The notes beneath the pieces are model-generated. The model did no database searches. It saw only the letters and a program-made list of their open reading frames with translations, and was not told the origin of the DNA. A program made the translations under genes and the position numbers. Below, piece after piece: positions 41,717 through 50,163 of a DNA stretch of 64,000 bases (position 1 is its first letter; each line of letters opens with the position of its first letter). The DNA comes from CBDBZL01 sp965213545 (lineage in GTDB: Bacteria; Pseudomonadota; Alphaproteobacteria; Sphingomonadales; Sphingomonadaceae): assembly GCA_965213545.1 (NCBI GenBank), contig CBDBZL010000001.1, positions 1 through 64,000 on the forward strand. Reading direction: 5' to 3'.

Positions 41717-44700
41717 ATGCCTGACCTCACCGCCATCCTGAAGGCGCGCGATGCGCTGACGCTGTCGTCGGTTGCGCGCGGCAGTCAGCCACTGGTGATG
41801 GCCGACCTGGCGCGTGTGGCTGGGCATGCGCGGCGCGGCGCGCGCGCGGTGTTCATCGCTCCGGACGAGCAGGCGATGCGCGCGGTGACCGATGCCGCGC
41901 GCTGGTTCGCGCCCGACCTGCAGGTGATCGAGTTTCCGGCCTGGGATTGTCTTCCCTATGATCGTGCCAGCCCCGCGTTGACGGTGAGTGCGCGGCGCCT
42001 GTCGGCGCTGCATCAATTGCAGGCGGGGGCTAGCGCGGGGGCCGGCGCGCAGCTTCTGGTCACCACCATCAACGCCGTGCTGCAGCGAGTTCTGACGCCC
42101 TTCCGCATCCGCGAGGCGGTGCGCGAGCTGAAGCCGGGGATGGAGATCGGCCGCGAAAGCCTCGTCGCCCTGCTTCGGCGGCAAGGCTATTCGCGCACCG
42201 ACACGGTTGTCGATACCGGCGAATTCGCGGTTCGCGGCGCTATCTTCGACATCTTTCCCGCAGGTTTGGAACAGGGGCTGCGGCTCGACTTTTTCGGTGA
42301 CGAACTCGAAAGCCTGCGCCTGTTCGACCCTGCGACACAAAGGACGACCTCGGCCATCGAGGGTCACCTGTTGCTTCCCGCCAGCGAGGCGCTGATTGAT
42401 GAGGAGACCACCCGCCGCTTCCGCACCCGTTACCGCGAGATGTTCGGTGCGCATGCCACCCAGGACCCGCTCTATCAGGCGGTGAGCGAGGGGCGCCGGC
42501 TTGCCGGGATGGATCACTGGCTGCCATTGTTCGAGGATAAACTCGCCAGCCTGTTCGATCATCTGGCCAAGGACGACCTAGTAGTGATCGACGCGGCGGC
42601 GCTCCAGGCGGCGGAGGATCGGCATACCGATATCGGCGATTATTACCGGCAGCGAGCGGAGACGACGGGCCCGAAGGCCGCAGGCTCCTATCGCCCGCTC
42701 GACCCGCAGGCGCTTTATTTGTCGGCCGAGGAATTTGCCCAGGCACGAACCGCCTTGCCCGTCCACCGCGCGGTGATCTTCGCCGAGCCCGAGAGCGCGA
42801 CCAGCATCGACTTCGGCTTTCGTTCGGCCCGCGACTTCGCTCCGGAGCGCTCGCAGGGCAGCAATGTTTACGATGCGGCGGCGAAGCATTTCAAAGCGCT
42901 GGGCAAGGCGGGCAAGCGTCCGCTGCTGGCCGCTTACTCGCAAGGTTCACGCGCGCGCATCGTCTCCATCCTGGAGGAAGCTGGGCTTTCCATCAAAACC
43001 GCCGCCAGCTGGCAGGAAGCACTGGGCACGTCGGCCCCCAAGTCGTCGGGTGCCGCTCCTGTCGCCATGGTCCTTCCTTTCGATACCGGGTTCGCCAATG
43101 ACGAGCTCGAACTGGTCACCGAGCAGGACCTGCTGGGCGATCGCCTCGTGCGCCGACGCAAGCGGCGCAAGGATTCTGACGCCTTCCTTGCTGAACTACA
43201 GGCGCTTGGTCGGGGCGATCTGGTCGTCCATCTCGACCACGGCATCGGTCGCTATCTGGGGCTCGAGCCGATCACCGTGGGCAAGAGCCAGCACGATTGC
43301 GTGGCGCTGGAATATGCAGGCGGGGACAAGCTCTACATCCCGGTCGAGAATATCGATGTGCTCAGCCGCTACGGTTCCTCCGAGGAAGGCGCGAGCCTCG
43401 ACCGGCTGGGCGGCGAGGCATGGCAGAAGCGCCGTGCGCGGCTGAAGGAACGCATCCGCGAGATCGCCGGCGAGCTCATGCACACCGCTGCGGCTCGCGC
43501 CGTGCGCCAGGCCGATGTGCTGGAGCCCGAGGAGAGCGCCTATCGCCAGTTCCTCGATCGCTTCGGTTGGGAAGAAACCGACGATCAGGAACAGGCCATT
43601 GCCGATGTTCTCGGCGACCTTGCCACGGGCAGGCCGATGGACCGGCTGATCTGCGGCGATGTGGGTTTCGGCAAGACCGAGGTTGCCCTGCGCGCCGCTT
43701 TCGTCGCGGCGATGGGCGGCAGCCAGGTGGCGATGGTTGCCCCCACCACGCTGCTTGCCCGCCAGCATTATCAAAGCTTCAACGAGCGTTTCGCCGGGTT
43801 TCCGCTGAAGATCGGCCGGCTTTCCCGCCTGGTCCCGGCCAAGGAGATGAAGGAGACGCGCGACGCTCTTGCCGATGGCACGATGGATATCGTCATCGGC
43901 ACGCATGCGATCCTGTCGAAGTCGACCCGGTTCAACAATCTCGGGCTGGTGGTCGTCGACGAGGAGCAGCGCTTCGGCGTGACGCACAAGGAACGGCTCA
44001 AGCAGCTACGCGCCGATGTCCACGTCCTCACGCTGACCGCCACCCCCATCCCCCGCACCTTGCAGATGGCGATGACCGGGCTGCGCGAGCTTTCCACCAT
44101 CCAGACCCCGCCCGTCGATCGGCTGGCGGTGCGCACCTACGTGATGGAGTGGGACGACATGGTGATGCGCGAGGCGCTGCTGCGCGAGCATCATCGCGGT
44201 GGCCAGTCTTTCCTCGTCGTGCCCCGCATTGCAGACATGGAACCGCTCGAAAAATGGCTTCGCCAGAACGTGCCCGAGGTCAAGTTCGTCACCGCGCATG
44301 GCCAGATGAGCCCGACCGAGGTGGAGGAGCGGATGGGCGCCTTTTACGAGCGGCGCTACGATGTGCTGCTGTCCACCACCATCGTCGAGAGCGGGCTCGA
44401 TATCCCCTCGGCCAACACCATCATAATACACCGCGCGGACCGTTTTGGGCTGGCCCAGCTCTATCAGCTGCGCGGCCGCGTGGGCCGGGCCAAGCTGCGC
44501 GCCTATGCCTATCTGACCACACAAAAGGATAGCGGCCTCTCTGAGGTGGCGGAAAAACGGCTGAAAGTGCTGAGCGACCTCGATTCGCTCGGCGCCGGCT
44601 TCCAACTGGCCAGTCACGATCTCGATATCCGCGGTGCGGGCAACCTGCTGGGGGACGAGCAATCGGGCCATATCAAGGAGGTGGGGTTCGAACTCTACCA

Positions 44701-45241
44701 GTCCATGCTCGAGGATGCGATTCTGGCGGCCAAGGCGGGCGAGGCGGGCATAAGCGCTGAGCGCGAGGGCCTATCACCGCAGATAACCGTGGATGCGGCG
44801 ATCATGATCCCAGACGATTACGTCCCCGACCTGGCGGTGCGCATGGCGCTTTATCGCCGGCTCAACGACTGCAGCGACAAGGCCGAGATAGAAGAGCTGG
44901 CCGCCGAGATGATCGACCGGTTCGGCGAACTTCCCGAACCCACCGCCAACCTTATCAAGCTGATCGAGATCAAGCACCAGGCGATCGAGGCGTGCGTTGC
45001 CAAGGTGGACGTCGGCGGGCGCGGCACGCTGGTCACCTTTCACAAGGATGATTTCCCCGATCCTGAAGGCCTCATCGCCTATGTCGAACGGCTGAAAGGC
45101 ACCGCGCGCCTGCGACCCGACAACAAGCTGGTCATCCAGCGCATCTGGAACGATCCGCAAAGCCGCCTCAACGGCCTGCTCCAGCTCACCAAGGGCCTGG
45201 CGGGCATCGTCCGTAAAGCAGGAGAAAAGATGGCGGCATAA
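41717..45241 (+). CDS. mfd: Transcription-repair coupling factor Mfd
   Basis: Mfd removes RNA polymerase stalled at DNA lesions and recruits UvrA. The product of about 1174 residues has the UvrB-homology N-terminal region (AWDCLPYDRASPALTVSARRL...), the RNA polymerase interaction domain (LVVHLDHGIGRYLGLEPI and LYIPVENIDVLSRY), the RecG-like helicase motor with ICGDVGFGKTEVALRAAF (Walker A), VVVDEEQRFGVTHKE (Walker B/DEEQ), TLTATPIPRTLQMA, and STTIVESGLDIPSANTIIIHRADRFGLAQLYQLRGRVGR (motifs V-VI as landmarks), plus the TRCF C-terminal domain. ATG 41717 is used; a TTG at 41705 is a 4-residue longer option. It follows sdhE. Confidence 0.96.
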   Translation: MPDLTAILKARDALTLSSVARGSQPLVMADLARVAGHARRGARAVFIAPDEQAMRAVTDAARWFAPDLQVIEFPAWDCLPYDRASPALTVSARRLSALHQLQAGASAGAGAQLLVTTINAVLQRVLTPFRIREAVRELKPGMEIGRESLVALLRRQGYSRTDTVVDTGEFAVRGAIFDIFPAGLEQGLRLDFFGDELESLRLFDPATQRTTSAIEGHLLLPASEALIDEETTRRFRTRYREMFGAHATQDPLYQAVSEGRRLAGMDHWLPLFEDKLASLFDHLAKDDLVVIDAAALQAAEDRHTDIGDYYRQRAETTGPKAAGSYRPLDPQALYLSAEEFAQARTALPVHRAVIFAEPESATSIDFGFRSARDFAPERSQGSNVYDAAAKHFKALGKAGKRPLLAAYSQGSRARIVSILEEAGLSIKTAASWQEALGTSAPKSSGAAPVAMVLPFDTGFANDELELVTEQDLLGDRLVRRRKRRKDSDAFLAELQALGRGDLVVHLDHGIGRYLGLEPITVGKSQHDCVALEYAGGDKLYIPVENIDVLSRYGSSEEGASLDRLGGEAWQKRRARLKERIREIAGELMHTAAARAVRQADVLEPEESAYRQFLDRFGWEETDDQEQAIADVLGDLATGRPMDRLICGDVGFGKTEVALRAAFVAAMGGSQVAMVAPTTLLARQHYQSFNERFAGFPLKIGRLSRLVPAKEMKETRDALADGTMDIVIGTHAILSKSTRFNNLGLVVVDEEQRFGVTHKERLKQLRADVHVLTLTATPIPRTLQMAMTGLRELSTIQTPPVDRLAVRTYVMEWDDMVMREALLREHHRGGQSFLVVPRIADMEPLEKWLRQNVPEVKFVTAHGQMSPTEVEERMGAFYERRYDVLLSTTIVESGLDIPSANTIIIHRADRFGLAQLYQLRGRVGRAKLRAYAYLTTQKDSGLSEVAEKRLKVLSDLDSLGAGFQLASHDLDIRGAGNLLGDEQSGHIKEVGFELYQSMLEDAILAAKAGEAGISAEREGLSPQITVDAAIMIPDDYVPDLAVRMALYRRLNDCSDKAEIEELAAEMIDRFGELPEPTANLIKLIEIKHQAIEACVAKVDVGGRGTLVTFHKDDFPDPEGLIAYVERLKGTARLRPDNKLVIQRIWNDPQSRLNGLLQLTKGLAGIVRKAGEKMAA

Positions 45242-45308
45242 TGCTTGCTAGTCCCTGGTAAACCGAATACTTGGCGGCACTCGAAACGTCAAGTACGGGC
45301 GGTGTGGT

Positions 45309-45905
45309 ATGAAACACGTATTAAGTTATCTTTTCGGGGCACTGGTGATGATGAGCGCTGTCTCGCCAGTCATGGCGGCGCCGACGATCCTCCAAATCGG
45401 GGAATATGAAGGTCTGGATCCCCTGGCGGCAGAGCTCGAGCCAGAAAACGAAGGGCCACTTGCCTTTATTGGATACAAGCATGACCCGGGTCCTGGCCGT
45501 TATGAATATTATCTTACGAAGACAACCCCTATATTACCAGCTGAAATGATAGTTTTTTCTGAAATACGTTATAATTTTGTCTGTCCGGAAGATTACCCGG
45601 ACAACTGGTGCGGTGGCAATAACTACTATAAGCGCTATCCCTTTAAAAGGGTCGGACCATATAATTTTAAGGCAGATGTTTTTGTACAACCGAGACGGCT
45701 AGTACATTATTGGTACTCTGCTATCTATTATGATGTTTGTTGTGAGCCAATTATTCAGTTTCAAGCAAGGACAGCCGGTACCTACACATTGTCAATCGCC
45801 GAGGTTCCTGAGCCCGATACCTGGCTTCTCATGTTGACCGGCTTTGGAGCGGTCGGGACAATGCTGCGCCGGCGTCCGCGTCGCTTCGCACAATCTCCAG
45901 CCTGA
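45309..45905 (+). CDS. PEP-CTERM-like exported protein, AT-rich
   Basis: A 198-residue exported protein with a signal peptide (MKHVLSYLFGALVMMSAVSP, cleavage near VMAAPT) and a C-terminal sorting region PEPDTWLLMLTGFGAVGTM followed by LRRRPRR. It deviates from the PEPxxWA consensus seen in the other two proteins (W-L-L instead of W-A-M). The middle part is Tyr/Asn/Pro-rich with at least four Cys (VCPEDYPDNWCGG, VCCEP). The coding sequence between about 45480 and 45780 is clearly more AT-rich, with AT-ending codons unlike the neighbours, which suggests recent transfer or different selection. The exported domain is not recognised. Confidence 0.83.
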   Translation: MKHVLSYLFGALVMMSAVSPVMAAPTILQIGEYEGLDPLAAELEPENEGPLAFIGYKHDPGPGRYEYYLTKTTPILPAEMIVFSEIRYNFVCPEDYPDNWCGGNNYYKRYPFKRVGPYNFKADVFVQPRRLVHYWYSAIYYDVCCEPIIQFQARTAGTYTLSIAEVPEPDTWLLMLTGFGAVGTMLRRRPRRFAQSPA

Positions 45906-45955
45906 CCGCATCGTATCTTTACCATGACCTGGGGTCGGACCGGAGCCCGGCCAAT

Positions 45956-46738
45956 TCAGGTCATCGCGAAGCTGCGGGCGAAGGCTTCCGCCGACATCGG
46001 CTCGGCACCCAGGAAACCCTGCCAGCGAGTGCATCCCTCTGCGCGCACCACGGATAATTGCGCCTCGCTCTCGATCCCCTCGGCCACAACTTCGAGGTCA
46101 TACGTCTCGGCGATTGCCACTAGCCCGCGCAGCACCGTGGCATCGCGGGGATTGTCGGCAATCTCCGTCACCATGCTGCGATCGAGCTTGAGCGCCGCGA
46201 GCGGAAGCGCTTTCAAGTAACGAAAATTGCAATAGCCGGCGCCGAAGTCGTCGAGCGCCACCTTTACCCCAAGCCGGGTCAACTGGCGAAGCTGGCCGGC
46301 CGCATGCTCCAGATCAACGAGCGGCGCGTGCTCGGTGATCTCGAGCGTCAGCCGCGTGGACGCAAGCCCGCTTCGTTCGAGCTCCGCCAGGATCATCGCT
46401 GCAAACCCCGCACCCGCCAGATCATCCGGAGTGACATTGAGAGCAAGGCCGAACCTTGCCGGCCAGGCACGCGCTTCCATCATTCCCCGCGCACGCATGC
46501 GCAACGAAAGCGCAGGCGCCAGTCCCGCCTCGCTCGCCAGCGCGATCAGGTCCGTCGGGTCGATTGCCCCCAAATCCTCGTGCCGCCAACGGGCCAGCGC
46601 CTCGGCGCCGACGATGGTGTTGTCGACGCAGGCGAAGAGTGGTTGATAAACCACATCAATCGCATCGCGCTCGATGGCGGTGGTCAGGTCGGCGATGAGC
46701 CGGGCGCGGCTTGCACCGACGAGTTTTCGAATGTCCAT
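45956..46738 (-). CDS. EAL-domain cyclic-di-GMP phosphodiesterase
   Basis: A 260-residue protein consisting almost only of an EAL domain. The conserved c-di-GMP phosphodiesterase residues look complete: GAEALARW (EAL), LALNVTPDDL (Asn), LTLEITEHA (Glu), VALDDFGAGYCNFRYL (DDFGxGY), ALKLDRSMV (Lys), VVAEGIES (Glu) and WQGFLGAEPM (Gln). It should therefore be an active enzyme that linearises c-di-GMP to pGpG. There is no transmembrane segment, signal domain or GGDEF domain. ATG 46738 is selected because upstream codons are poorly conserved in character. It is divergent from nadK with 94 bases between. Confidence 0.9.
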   Translation of the reverse strand: MDIRKLVGASRARLIADLTTAIERDAIDVVYQPLFACVDNTIVGAEALARWRHEDLGAIDPTDLIALASEAGLAPALSLRMRARGMMEARAWPARFGLALNVTPDDLAGAGFAAMILAELERSGLASTRLTLEITEHAPLVDLEHAAGQLRQLTRLGVKVALDDFGAGYCNFRYLKALPLAALKLDRSMVTEIADNPRDATVLRGLVAIAETYDLEVVAEGIESEAQLSVVRAEGCTRWQGFLGAEPMSAEAFARSFAMT

Positions 46739-46832
46739 GTTGCCAAGACCCCTGCCCGATCGCTTGCACGAACACATCGACTTCGCACAAGCGCGTTGCA
46801 AATCGGCACGCCGCTCCATAACCTTTCCCGCG

Positions 46833-47654
46833 ATGAACAAGGCGAGCCCCTTGCCAATCGGCGATGCGCAAACGCACACCGCCTACGAGCGGATCGCCCT
46901 GGTCGCATCGCCGGTTGCCGCTGCAGTCGAGGCTTCGCTCGCGTTGCAGGCCGCGCGCGACTGGGTACCGCTTGCCGAGGCCGATGCCGTCGTGGTGCTG
47001 GGCGGCGATGGCTTCATGCTCGACACGCTGCATGCTATCCTGGATACCGGCCGTCAGATACCCGCCTATGGCTTCAACCTGGGCACCGTCGGCTTTCTGA
47101 TGAACCGCTACGATGGGTGTGAGCGCCTGGCCCAGCGTCTGGCACAGGCCAAACCGATTGCCGTGGCCCCACTGCGGATGGAGGCGATAACACGCAGCGG
47201 CGAGCGCGCTACGTCTTGCGCGATCAACGAGGTGTCGCTGCTGCGCGAGACCCGTCAGACGGCCAAGATCGAGGTGAGCGTGGGCAACCGCGTCCGGATC
47301 GGCGAGCTGGCGTGCGACGGGGTGCTGCTGGCGACGCCGGTCGGCTCCACCGCCTATAATCTCTCGGCGCACGGTCCCATCCTGCCGCTCGATTCACGCA
47401 TGCTCGCATTGACGCCCATCTCGCCGTTTAGACCACGTCGCTGGCGCGGGGCCATCCTGCCCGAGCGTAGCAGGGTAAGCTTCAGGGTGCTCGAACCGGA
47501 CAAGCGGCCCGTCGCCGCGGTGGCCGATCAGAAGGAGGTGCGCGATATCGCCGAGGTCCATATCGAGATCGCGCGCGACAAGGAGCTGGTGCTGTTGTTC
47601 GATCCAGGCCATGCGCTGGACGAGCGTATCGTTGCCGAACAGTTTATCGTATGA
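46833..47654 (+). CDS. nadK: NAD kinase
   Basis: NadK phosphorylates NAD+ to NADP+. The 273-residue protein shows the catalytic VVVLGGDGFMLDTLH motif (G-G-D-G), NLGTVGFLMN, INEVSLLRET, and DGVLLATPVGSTAYNLSAHGPIL, the C-terminal signature that forms the NAD site. ATG 46833 starts the conserved region. It is divergent from the EAL gene and is followed by tRNA-Asn 84 bases downstream, so it is the last core gene before the mobile elements. Confidence 0.95.
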   Translation: MNKASPLPIGDAQTHTAYERIALVASPVAAAVEASLALQAARDWVPLAEADAVVVLGGDGFMLDTLHAILDTGRQIPAYGFNLGTVGFLMNRYDGCERLAQRLAQAKPIAVAPLRMEAITRSGERATSCAINEVSLLRETRQTAKIEVSVGNRVRIGELACDGVLLATPVGSTAYNLSAHGPILPLDSRMLALTPISPFRPRRWRGAILPERSRVSFRVLEPDKRPVAAVADQKEVRDIAEVHIEIARDKELVLLFDPGHALDERIVAEQFIV

Positions 47655-47738
47655 GCTCGCCGCTGCGCGGAGCCGGATCGCGCGAGGCTTGCCAAATAAC
47701 AGCGCCGATCATATACGCGCCTTGCCCGCAAGGGTCGC

Positions 47739-47813
47739 TCCCCGATAGCTCAGCGGTAGAGCATTCGACTGTTAATCGAATGGCCGTAGGTTCGAATCCT
47801 ACTCGGGGAGCCA
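47739..47813 (+). tRNA. tRNA-Asn (anticodon GTT), integration target
   Basis: A complete 75-base tRNA: acceptor TCCCCGA/TCGGGGA, D-arm GCTC/GAGC, anticodon stem ATTCGA/TCGAAT with loop containing GTT, T-arm GTAGG TTCGAAT CCTAC, discriminator G and encoded CCA. The 3' part from the T-loop onward (47790-47818) is repeated at 56816-56844, so the gene served as the attachment site of an integrative element and was kept functional after integration. Confidence 0.97.
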
Positions 47814-47818
47814 TTTTC
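47790..47818 (+). repeat. Left attachment site (attL) at the tRNA-Asn 3' end
   Basis: This 29-base stretch covers the tRNA T-loop, acceptor 3' strand, CCA and five bases past the gene. It matches 56816-56844 at 28 of 29 positions; the single difference is G at 47794 against T at 56820. The last 24 bases are identical. It marks the tRNA-proximal end of the 9.0 kb element. Confidence 0.93.
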
Positions 47819-47868
47819 TCTCGAGAATAGACTTGAAACCAGTAAGTTGCGCCTAACGGGTCCTGTTG

Positions 47869-47879
47869 GTTCCCACACT
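47869..47879 (+). promoter_or_regulatory. Candidate integrase arm-type site near attL
   Basis: GTTCCCACACT occurs here, 51 bases inside the left end, and again at 56698-56708 near the right end; the 10-base form GTTCCCACAA lies at 56661-56670. In the circular element these would flank the attP core on both sides, as arm-type sites of tyrosine integrases do. An ACTAG/CTAGT inverted repeat (47877-47890) overlaps it. Confidence 0.45.
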
Positions 47880-47995
47880 AGTTACCTAGTTTAGTGCCGG
47901 ACAGCGGTGAATGTGGGCGATCAGTCGCTGGTGGCCGAAAGGGCCGGGCAAGAGGGTATCCGGCGGCGGCAGGTTGGCCTCGATCGTGCGGAAGG

Positions 47996-48298
47996 TCACG
48001 CCGGCTCGGGCAGCCGCTCGATGTCGAGCGCTTCTGCCTGCGCCGCAGCGCGCGCCAGATCATGATTGGCCTGCATTCGGACCAGCGTCGCGGCATCGAT
48101 CCCGAACGCCTTCTCGAGCCGCACCGCCATTTCGGGCGACAGCGCCGCCTTGCCATTGACCAGATTGTTCAGCGGCGGGCGCGACACGCGCAGATGCACC
48201 GCGGTCGCCGAAATGCTCATGCAATACGGCTCGAGCACATTACGCCTCACCCACGGCCCCGGATGCAGCGCCAGCGAGGGATGGACCTTAATTGCCAT
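47996..48298 (-). CDS. higA: HigA-family antitoxin (XRE-type)
   Basis: A 100-residue antitoxin of the HigA (VapI-like) group. It starts with the family N-terminus HPSLALHPGPWVRRNVLEPYC, followed by a Cro/C1-type helix-turn-helix (ISATAVHLRVSRPPLNNLVNGKAALSPEMAVRLEKAFG, a landmark in residues 28-65) and a helical tail. It should neutralise HigB and repress the operon. The ATG at 48298 overlaps the last codons of higB by 11 bases, giving the toxin-first order typical of higBA. It sits at the attL end, suited to stabilise the element. Confidence 0.9.
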   Translation of the reverse strand: MAIKVHPSLALHPGPWVRRNVLEPYCMSISATAVHLRVSRPPLNNLVNGKAALSPEMAVRLEKAFGIDAATLVRMQANHDLARAAAQAEALDIERLPEPA

Positions 48299-48572
48299 GA
48301 TAATCCTCCAAATCCATGTCGGCGATCGTGCTTTGCGGGGTGAGCGCGAAGGTCAGCCGCCAGTTCTTCGTCACGGTCATCGCGAACCGGCCCCGGCGAT
48401 TGCCTTGCAGCGCGTGGAAGCCGAAATTGGGCGCCGTGCGCAGCGCCTCGCCATCGGGCGCCGCGTTCAAAAAGGCGATCATGTCGGCCAGACGGTCGGG
48501 CTCGGCTATCCGCCGATCGCCCTTCTCGACGAACCGCTTCAATCCCTTGTGCCTGATATTGTCGATGTCCAC
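48288..48572 (-). CDS. higB: HigB-type toxin (RelE/ParE superfamily)
   Basis: A 94-residue toxin of the RelE/ParE fold: DNIRHKGLKRFVEKGDRRIAE at the start, PNFGFHALQGNRRGRFAMTVTKNWRLTFAL (the basic core strands with the catalytic-type Arg and Lys residues; landmark) and a DLEDYHGN end common to the HigB group. HigB cleaves mRNA in ribosomes. The GTG at 48572 is the likely start, because an extended frame upstream (to 48788) loses family character. The higA gene overlaps its 3' end. The ribosome site is weak. Confidence 0.85.
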   Translation of the reverse strand: MDIDNIRHKGLKRFVEKGDRRIAEPDRLADMIAFLNAAPDGEALRTAPNFGFHALQGNRRGRFAMTVTKNWRLTFALTPQSTIADMDLEDYHGN

Positions 48573-48838
48573 CCAAGTGTAATGCCACGCGTTACAGACA
48601 TTGGCAAGCGAAATGTAATGCGACGCGGCACAATTCTGCGGTCGCGGCTTCCGGGCAGTCGCGCGCCACCCGCCCGCCATCGTCCCACTTGGCGACGTAA
48701 ACCGCCTGGCCCGCGGCGAGCTGCGCGCACGACGGGTTGCGCCGGTCAAAAGACTAAAGCCGTCCCCTTTTCGCCGGCCAGGACGCATGCGATCGAATCG
48801 AGATCATCGCTCAGACGCGCGCCGGATTGCCGCCCCGC

Positions 48839-49213
48839 TCATGCCTGTGCCCTCCGCTTGGCGGGTTGCTCTGAGCCAGTGGCCATGGCTCGCGAGCCCT
48901 GATCGTCGTCGCGGCTGAACGGCGCCGATGCTATCCCGCACTTCGGGAATACGAGCGCGCTGCCGCCCATCGCGCCACGGCCGGCCATCGCCAACGTGTC
49001 GAGCAGATCGGCGAGCTCCTCGTCTTTGACGCCTCCGCCATCTTGATCCTGCTGGCGCAAAAGCTGCGCCACCGTGCCCATTGATCTCAACAGCATGGCC
49101 AAATGCATCTCAGCATATTCCGAAATTGCGTAGTGCGTCTCTTCGGCGGGATCAAACCGGCCAGTGGATCGATCGGGGTGGAGTGCGCTAGGTGCTTGGG
49201 TAGCTTCGGTCAT
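48839..49213 (-). CDS. Unknown island protein
   Basis: A 124-residue soluble protein, probably helical in the centre (ETHYAISEYAEMHLAMLLRSMGTVAQLLRQQ and EELADLLDTLAMAG) with a low-complexity basic end (EQPAKRRAQA). GGAGAG lies 3-4 bases before the ATG at 49213. It is divergent from the ribbon-helix-helix gene at 49293, and the inverted repeat at 49278-49317 lies in the shared upstream region, so it may be co-regulated with it. No domain is recognised. The 266 bases between it and higB hold nothing clear. Confidence 0.6.
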   Translation of the reverse strand: MTEATQAPSALHPDRSTGRFDPAEETHYAISEYAEMHLAMLLRSMGTVAQLLRQQDQDGGGVKDEELADLLDTLAMAGRGAMGGSALVFPKCGIASAPFSRDDDQGSRAMATGSEQPAKRRAQA

Positions 49214-49277
49214 GGTCTCTCCATGGTCTGAGTTAGACCCGGGAGGGAAGTTGCAGCTTCCCCTCGGGTTGCTTACT

Positions 49278-49317
49278 TGGTATCAGCTAAGCATGACGCG
49301 GTCAATACCTGATACCA
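49278..49317. promoter_or_regulatory. Inverted repeat (likely operator) over the RHH-gene start
   Basis: TGGTATCAG (49278-49286) and CTGATACCA (49309-49317) form a perfect 9-bp inverted repeat with a 22-base spacer. The RHH gene ATG (49293) lies between the arms. The spacing puts both half-sites on the same DNA face, as for dimeric repressors, and autoregulation by the RHH protein or control of the divergent gene at 49213 is likely. Confidence 0.55.
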
Positions 49318-49475
49318 GCTCGCCCTATGGTCGCCGTCCTGGACAGCCTGGCCAGCAAGTAATGGTCCGCTTGCAACCTGATCAGCTTGCCGAGTTGGAC
49401 GCCTGGATTGCCACGCAACCCGATGCGCCGTCACGACCCGAAGCGATCCGGCGCATTCTCAAGGCAATCGTTTAG
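49293..49475 (+). CDS. Small ribbon-helix-helix (CopG-like) DNA-binding protein
   Basis: A 60-residue protein with a disordered N-terminus and a ribbon-helix-helix fold at the C-terminus: VMVRLQPDQLAELDAWIATQ (strand and helix A), then RPEAIRRILKAIV (helix B). Such proteins dimerise and are often repressors or antitoxins. It is the only plus-strand gene in this part of the element. The last 45 bases overlap, in antisense, the 3' end of the HTH gene at 49431-49883. A perfect inverted repeat surrounds its start codon, which suggests self-repression. Confidence 0.7.
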   Translation: MTRSIPDTSSPYGRRPGQPGQQVMVRLQPDQLAELDAWIATQPDAPSRPEAIRRILKAIV

Positions 49476-49883
49476 GACAGACACGCCGGACGCGGCGGGA
49501 TAGGTCATGGCGCCGGGCTCAGGCTTGTAGTCCAGCGCCGGCGTCGTGAGCAGGGTCAGCTTGGAAGCGGGCGCCCTGGCGAGCTTGATATCCTCATCTA
49601 CCGACCAGCCCAAGGCTCGCAGTTCGCGCAGCGCGGCATCGCGTGCCTCAGGTAACCGCAAACCACGCGGACCGGGTATGATGATCAGCAGTCGGTCGGC
49701 CGCCAAGCGCTTGATCGCGCGGCAAACGCGACTGCGGTTGCTGCTGAGTTTGGCAGCGATCTCACCATAGGACGGGCTCGCGCCCATCGCGGCCCAATAG
49801 TCCTGCACGAACCTGAGCACCAACAAACGGAAGCTTACTATTTCTGGTACGAGCTTGAGATCATCATCCGTCGAGCCCGTCAT
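49431..49883 (-). CDS. Winged-helix regulator of the element
   Basis: A 150-residue protein with a LexA/MarR-like winged helix: FRLLVLRFVQDYWAAMGASPSYGEIAAKLSSNRSRVCRAIKRLAADRLL (landmark, residues 18-66), followed by the wing strand IIIPGPRGLRL and a low-complexity C-terminal part. It probably binds DNA as a regulator of late or maintenance genes; no effector domain or LexA-type protease pair is visible. It lies downstream of the capsid gene on the same strand, with a hairpin between them. Confidence 0.7.
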   Translation of the reverse strand: MTGSTDDDLKLVPEIVSFRLLVLRFVQDYWAAMGASPSYGEIAAKLSSNRSRVCRAIKRLAADRLLIIIPGPRGLRLPEARDAALRELRALGWSVDEDIKLARAPASKLTLLTTPALDYKPEPGAMTYPAASGVSVLNDCLENAPDRFGS

Positions 49884-49977
49884 TCGTTCATCGCAAGTAC
49901 GCGGTTCATGAACGGAAAATAACGGAACAATCCTTCAATTTCCACGAATTCTGAAGGCGGGCTCACAGCTCAATCAA

Positions 49978-49996
49978 GGCGGAGACACCCTCCGCC
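49978..49996 (-). terminator. Hairpin downstream of the capsid gene
   Basis: GGCGGAG (49978-49984) pairs with CTCCGCC (49990-49996) over a 5-base loop, followed on the minus strand by TTGATTG. It lies about 170 bases after the capsid stop within the 280-base gap 49884-50163, where no gene is seen. It could end the capsid transcript. Confidence 0.45.
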
Positions 49997-50163
49997 GCGG
50001 TCGCGGAGAAGCACGGATTTCTGCGGGTTCTAAGAGGCCGATTTCGGCCGATACCCCCGGAATTCGGTTCCGTACCCCCATCGCTCGCCAGGGATAGGCC
50101 CGTTGCGCGGGCGGCGGGGAGGTCACAAAGGCTCTCCCCGCCATCCTTCGGCTGTCGCCTAGA

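Noticed and set aside
48573..48838. N-terminal extension of higB to 48788
   Set aside because: The extra residues are Arg/Pro-rich without HigB character, and the overlapping start at 48572 gives the normal toxin length.
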